DNA of 64,000 nt from Icerya purchasi (Eukaryota > Arthropoda > Insecta > Hemiptera > Monophlebidae), in the NCBI GenBank assembly GCA_039619475.1, contig CM077115.1, positions 223,371,291-223,435,290 of the forward strand. The letters run 5' to 3'. A program made the position numbers and the translations under genes. Each line of letters opens with the position of its first letter. Positions within the stretch are counted from its first letter, which is position 1. Positions 60,640-64,000 of this stretch are shown here, in pieces. The notes beneath the pieces are model-generated. The model ran no database searches and was not told the origin of the DNA. It saw only the letters and a program-made list of their open reading frames with translations.

Positions 60640-61657
60640 AATAATAATAATTAAGGAAGGAATGACTAAAAGGAAAAAAACCGCCGTGGACTACGGACGT
60701 CGGCAAATAAACCTTATTTAAGTTGACCTCGCAACTGACACTTTACCAATGACAACACGTTCGAAAGGAAATATTTTGAGCCACGAAAAAAAAGACACCT
60801 TTGAGAATAGAAAATCAGTAATAATTTTTACAGCGAAAGAAGAGCCAGTAAGATTGTGATATGACTTTAGTTTTGTAACACGGAAGAGGAATTCAGTAAG
60901 TTGTTAAAAAGAGTTGTCGTTTTCAGATTTCCTACTTGCTTCTTTCTTAAGGCGAGAGAATCGTACACTTCGATTGTCCCGGGTAACGGAAACTATTTAG
61001 GAATTTTGCAATGTTCGGGTTAACTTTTTTATTGCGACACATTCGGATAGTTGACATACACATCTTATCTACAAATATTTCCACGTTCAGTAGGGAGAAC
61101 GATTCAATTTTTAAATTAAAAATGGATACCTACGAATCGATATTTTGTGTTACGGAATCAATGTCATCCGAAAGAATCTTAAATATCAGCATCATAAGGA
61201 AAAATTTTTTTAAACAAACATCGTCTTTAGACATTTTTCAGAGTTACGCAGGTATCCAAGAAGAGATAAGAGCGACTAATAAAGTATACCGTTTTTCGTT
61301 TATAAAGTTGAGATTTTGGCGCCAACATAGGTTTAGTTCATATATTTGAGATGAGGGTTACAGGAGTGGTCGATTAAAAAATAATAAATTGTTAACATCT
61401 GTGGTCATCAGGCACAATGCACATTAGGTCATGAAAAGATGTTTTCCGATATTAACCATGCGTATCTTCTTTCTGAAAGATTACGCAAACGGCACCCTTT
61501 TTTTTTTTTTTTAAATTATAAGATTACATATAACGAAGCTTAAATGAGACACCAGGTTTAGAACTACCTCCGAACGCTATTTTACAATTCGATTAGTGAA
61601 ATTGGTACTTTATTTATAATTTAGGACGAGTTAAATAAGGGATTTTTCATATTTTCG

Positions 61658-62137
61658 AAATTTTTATTAGAATACGGGCATATGAGCAGTTACAATTTTA
61701 AAAAATTTAAGGGGCGGTGAATGAAAATGGCTTAAAATATTTACTTAACATGCGAAAATATTCTAATAATTGAAAACTCCCAATGCGCGATTATTACAAG
61801 CTCATCATTGACGAAATTCGAACATTATAATAATAACCAATATGGGGCCAGCTTTTTATAATACCGAATTTAGCATAATTTTAGGTTAGTCTATTAACAT
61901 CATCGCTCATAAATATCTTCGACAACGAACATTGAAAAATAAAACAGTTAAAAAGACAAAAAATACCGACTTCAAGATCTGCTCCAAAAATTTAAACACT
62001 ACTACAAAGTACTGGATAAAATATATACCTTATAGAGTAAAATGTACATAAGGATATTGCGGTGTATATTTTAAACGGAGTCCCGATAATTCAGATTACA
62101 ATTAAGAAACATTCCCGATAATTTTCAATATGTAGCT
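61658..62137 (+). repeat. Decayed interspersed repeat, copy 2 (unnamed family)
   Basis: Partner of 55292-55705. Diagnostic stretch: CCCAATGCGCGATTATTACA, then AGCTCATCATTGACGAAATT and CGAACATTA, versus the equivalent GAACTCATGATTGACCAAAT and TTGGACATTA in copy 1. Divergence looks like roughly a quarter to a third of sites by eye, so both insertions are old. Confidence 0.6.
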
Positions 62138-62393
62138 TATAATCCGTGTCGTTATATACTCGTCTAATACGATCATTTAATGAATTTAGTACCGACTCGA
62201 GTAAGTGCTGATGTTCGATACAGAATTATTTACCGTACAGTTTTTGTTAATTATAAAAAATAAAGTACAAAAATATAACAAGGAGGTCTGCTTTCGAGTT
62301 TTTCTTCGCGACACATTCTCGTGTTTTTTTAAAATTTTTATAATTTATTCGTAACACTTATTCGGTTTTATACTGTAAATTCTATTTTTTCAG

Positions 62394-62417
62394 CTGAAGA
62401 TGGGCATCACCCGAAAA
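62394..62417 (+). ncRNA. Hammerhead-ribozyme-like catalytic core
   Basis: CTGAAGA (62394-62400), then TGGGCATCACCC, then GAAAA (62413-62417). This matches the hammerhead layout CUGANGA, stem II (GGG/CCC with a 5-base loop), GAAA. AACGGTTTT directly downstream could form a short stem III. Stem I is not obvious. Such cores occur in Penelope-like and other retroelement families, but no element body is recognised here. Confidence 0.4.
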
Positions 62418-62856
62418 CGGTTTTAGAGTACACCGTAGAAATTGGTGAAATGGTACGCAGGTGACTAGCTAAAAAAAAACGCACAGGACCGTTACAGACT
62501 GACTAATTAACAAAATAAAGCTAATACATACAAACACGTAAATGTTAATAAGACAAAAATTAAACAGGCGTATACACGTTATCGACAGAGTTGCCGTATA
62601 CGCGACACCGGTAGATGACGACTTGTAATGCAAATGATAATGATTACCCCCTTCCACCAGTACCGATGGGGGGGGAGCTAATTGTACGAATACGAATGGA
62701 ACAACGAAAATTACAATGGAACTGCCGACACGCAGTGACGAAGAGAGACATTTGGTAAAAAAAGAAAAAGAGAAAAGAAAAAAGCCATCCAGGAGAAAGA
62801 ACGGGGAGACATGTAATTTTTTAAAAACAAACGAAATACAGTCAAAGATTAACCGA

Positions 62857-62882
62857 TTATTATTATTATTATTATTATTATA
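62857..62882. repeat. (TTA)n microsatellite
   Basis: About eight TTA units. Confidence 0.9.
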
Positions 62883-63047
62883 TTGTTAGCGCTATTAGGG
62901 CATACGTAATCGAACTAGATAACCTTTGAGGAATGCAAATCGCAGCAGCGGTTCCTGCTTGCGTACTAACTATCATGTTAACCGGTAACAGGATAGAGAC
63001 AGAGATCTGTTACTGTTATTATGCCAAATCTGACGCAGCTACACTAA

Positions 63048-63057
63048 GGGGGGGGGG
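63048..63057. repeat. G10 homopolymer
   Basis: Ten consecutive G residues. Confidence 0.9.
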
Positions 63058-63551
63058 CGATGCAACGCGTAGTAATTGTGCATAGTTGCGCGCAGTATAA
63101 TAGTAGCATAATAACGATAATAATGATTCTCATTTTGCTCATCGTGGCGTACGCACATACACGCCTTAGCATGCCAGCGTCGCCCATTTCCCGGATAATG
63201 TGACCGCGACACAAATAAACAAATATGATAAATAGAAGATTGATCGATCGCGATAGTTTAAACGTCGCATTAACGACACCAGTACACACATCCTTTGAAA
63301 CATTCACGACAGCAGGCCGCGCGTCCAGCTTTAAAGGCGGAACTTGGAGACGAGGTAACAACGACCAACAGGTCTGTCAGAGGCTATTGAACTGTCGAAA
63401 CTGGATCGCTCGATCGATAATAAAATATATTCGTCTAAAGGATGAATCGAGCCATCCGCAGATAAACGCCACCTCGATCATCACAGTGTTGTACGGCGAA
63501 TCAATAATATCAACATCACGATTTCGCAACCTAACATGCAATTACCGTGCA

Positions 63552-63567
63552 CCCCCCCCCCCCCCCC
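63552..63567. repeat. C16 homopolymer
   Basis: Sixteen consecutive C residues, the longest G/C run in the window. Confidence 0.95.
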
Positions 63568-63634
63568 TAGAGGTTATCAATAGTATACTTCAGCGATATT
63601 TATGAATGCAGACGATTCCGCAAAACCGATTATT

Positions 63635-63635
<1 letters not shown>

Positions 63636-63688
<53 letters not shown>

Positions 63689-63689
63689 T
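63636..63689. repeat. (TA)n microsatellite
   Basis: About 22 TA units flanked by ATAC and GTATATA. Confidence 0.95.
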
Positions 63690-64000
63690 ACGCAGAAAAT
63701 AATAAAGAAAAACAAAGTCGAAAAATTGCAGAACAAGGGTCAAAAATATTAATGAAAATTCTAACTATTCCGCATTAAGCCTTTGATGAATAAGTAAATG
63801 CGCTAATAAATTTTTTAACCCGAGGGATTAAAAAGTTCAATGACAATTTTACAGAAACTGATTTAAAAATGGCAGCACGCTAAAGCACGCAACCAATCGC
63901 GGACATCAAAACCTTTTTGCGTTAAAAAAAAAAAAGAAACAAAAAGTCGAGAATTTATACTGTTCTAAAAACGATAGAAACTGCCGACCACGCAGTCGCA

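Larger units (their letters stand above)
55706..61657. other. Long AT-rich non-coding stretch
   Basis: No gene supported. It includes the tRNA-like B box at 55932-56006, a TTAA tandem array, a C-rich block with paired CAGCTG boxes (57480-57720), several microsatellites and a hammerhead-like word near 60410-60440. The 156-codon minus frame 60057-60527 is longer than most random frames here but has no recognisable motif. Confidence 0.5.
62138..64000. other. Non-coding stretch to the window end
   Basis: No gene supported. It contains a hammerhead-like motif (62394-62417), TTA and TA microsatellites, a G10 and a C16 run. The 126-codon plus frame 63225-63605 runs into the C16 tract (poly-Pro) and shows no known motif. 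Confidence 0.5.

Noticed and set aside
63225..63605. 126-codon plus frame near the window end
   Set aside because: Its C-terminus is a poly-Pro artefact of the C16 run; no domain seen.

Overview
The window looks like gene-poor, AT-rich nuclear DNA from an arthropod, most probably an insect. It has long TA and ATT/AAT microsatellites and many A or T runs. CpG words are frequent rather than depleted. It carries decayed fragments of non-LTR retrotransposons and DNA transposons of types common in insect genomes. A hymenopteran host would fit the CpG-rich, AT-rich composition, but that is inference only. There is no operon-like organisation, no rRNA, no intact tRNA and no CRISPR. I could not identify any host protein-coding gene with confidence. 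The best candidate host coding piece is an open terminal-exon-like frame at 21882-22113.

Mobile-element remnants carry most of the recognisable information. (1) A 5'-truncated, frameshifted RNase H/zinc-knuckle C-terminus of a non-LTR element lies at 8452-9721 (minus), with a 13-bp 3'-UTR inverted repeat and a shorter relative at 20046-20222. (2) A second non-LTR family, recognised by SRLRF.H and CDANHVLFECSS motifs, has about ten degenerate 3' fragments: 12370-12770(-), 18399-19640(-), 33841-33914(+), 35270-35560(+), 38674-39060(-), 41726-42071(+), 42270-42540(-), 43331-43503(+), 47540-48150(+) and 52277-52730(-). Several keep poly(A) tails. (3) A third, I-clade-like RNase H fragment lies at 34346-34920(-). 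(4) A Mutator-like transposase pseudogene, broken by stops and frameshifts, lies at 50745-51480(+). (5) Small non-autonomous elements include an 80-bp mariner-type MITE with TA duplications (11773-11852), a 630-bp foldback palindrome (52863-53492), a possible GC-hairpin MITE (5657-5817) and a hAT-like end (10784-10855). (6) A decayed, unnamed repeat occurs twice (55292-55705 and 61658-62137). (7) Two tRNA-like remnants and three hammerhead-ribozyme-like motifs complete the set.

Between these lie long non-coding tracts. Some are AT-rich and featureless. Others are GC- and CpG-richer blocks with many TAATTA-type words (for example 1500-3200, 13800-14400, 22560-23250, 28350-29530, 36180-36480, 44540-46000) that could be regulatory DNA. 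The transposon pieces are too broken to encode working proteins. The window reads as an intergenic or intronic graveyard for several retrotransposon lineages, with possible conserved regulatory islands. All homology statements come from reading translations and motifs by eye; no search was run.
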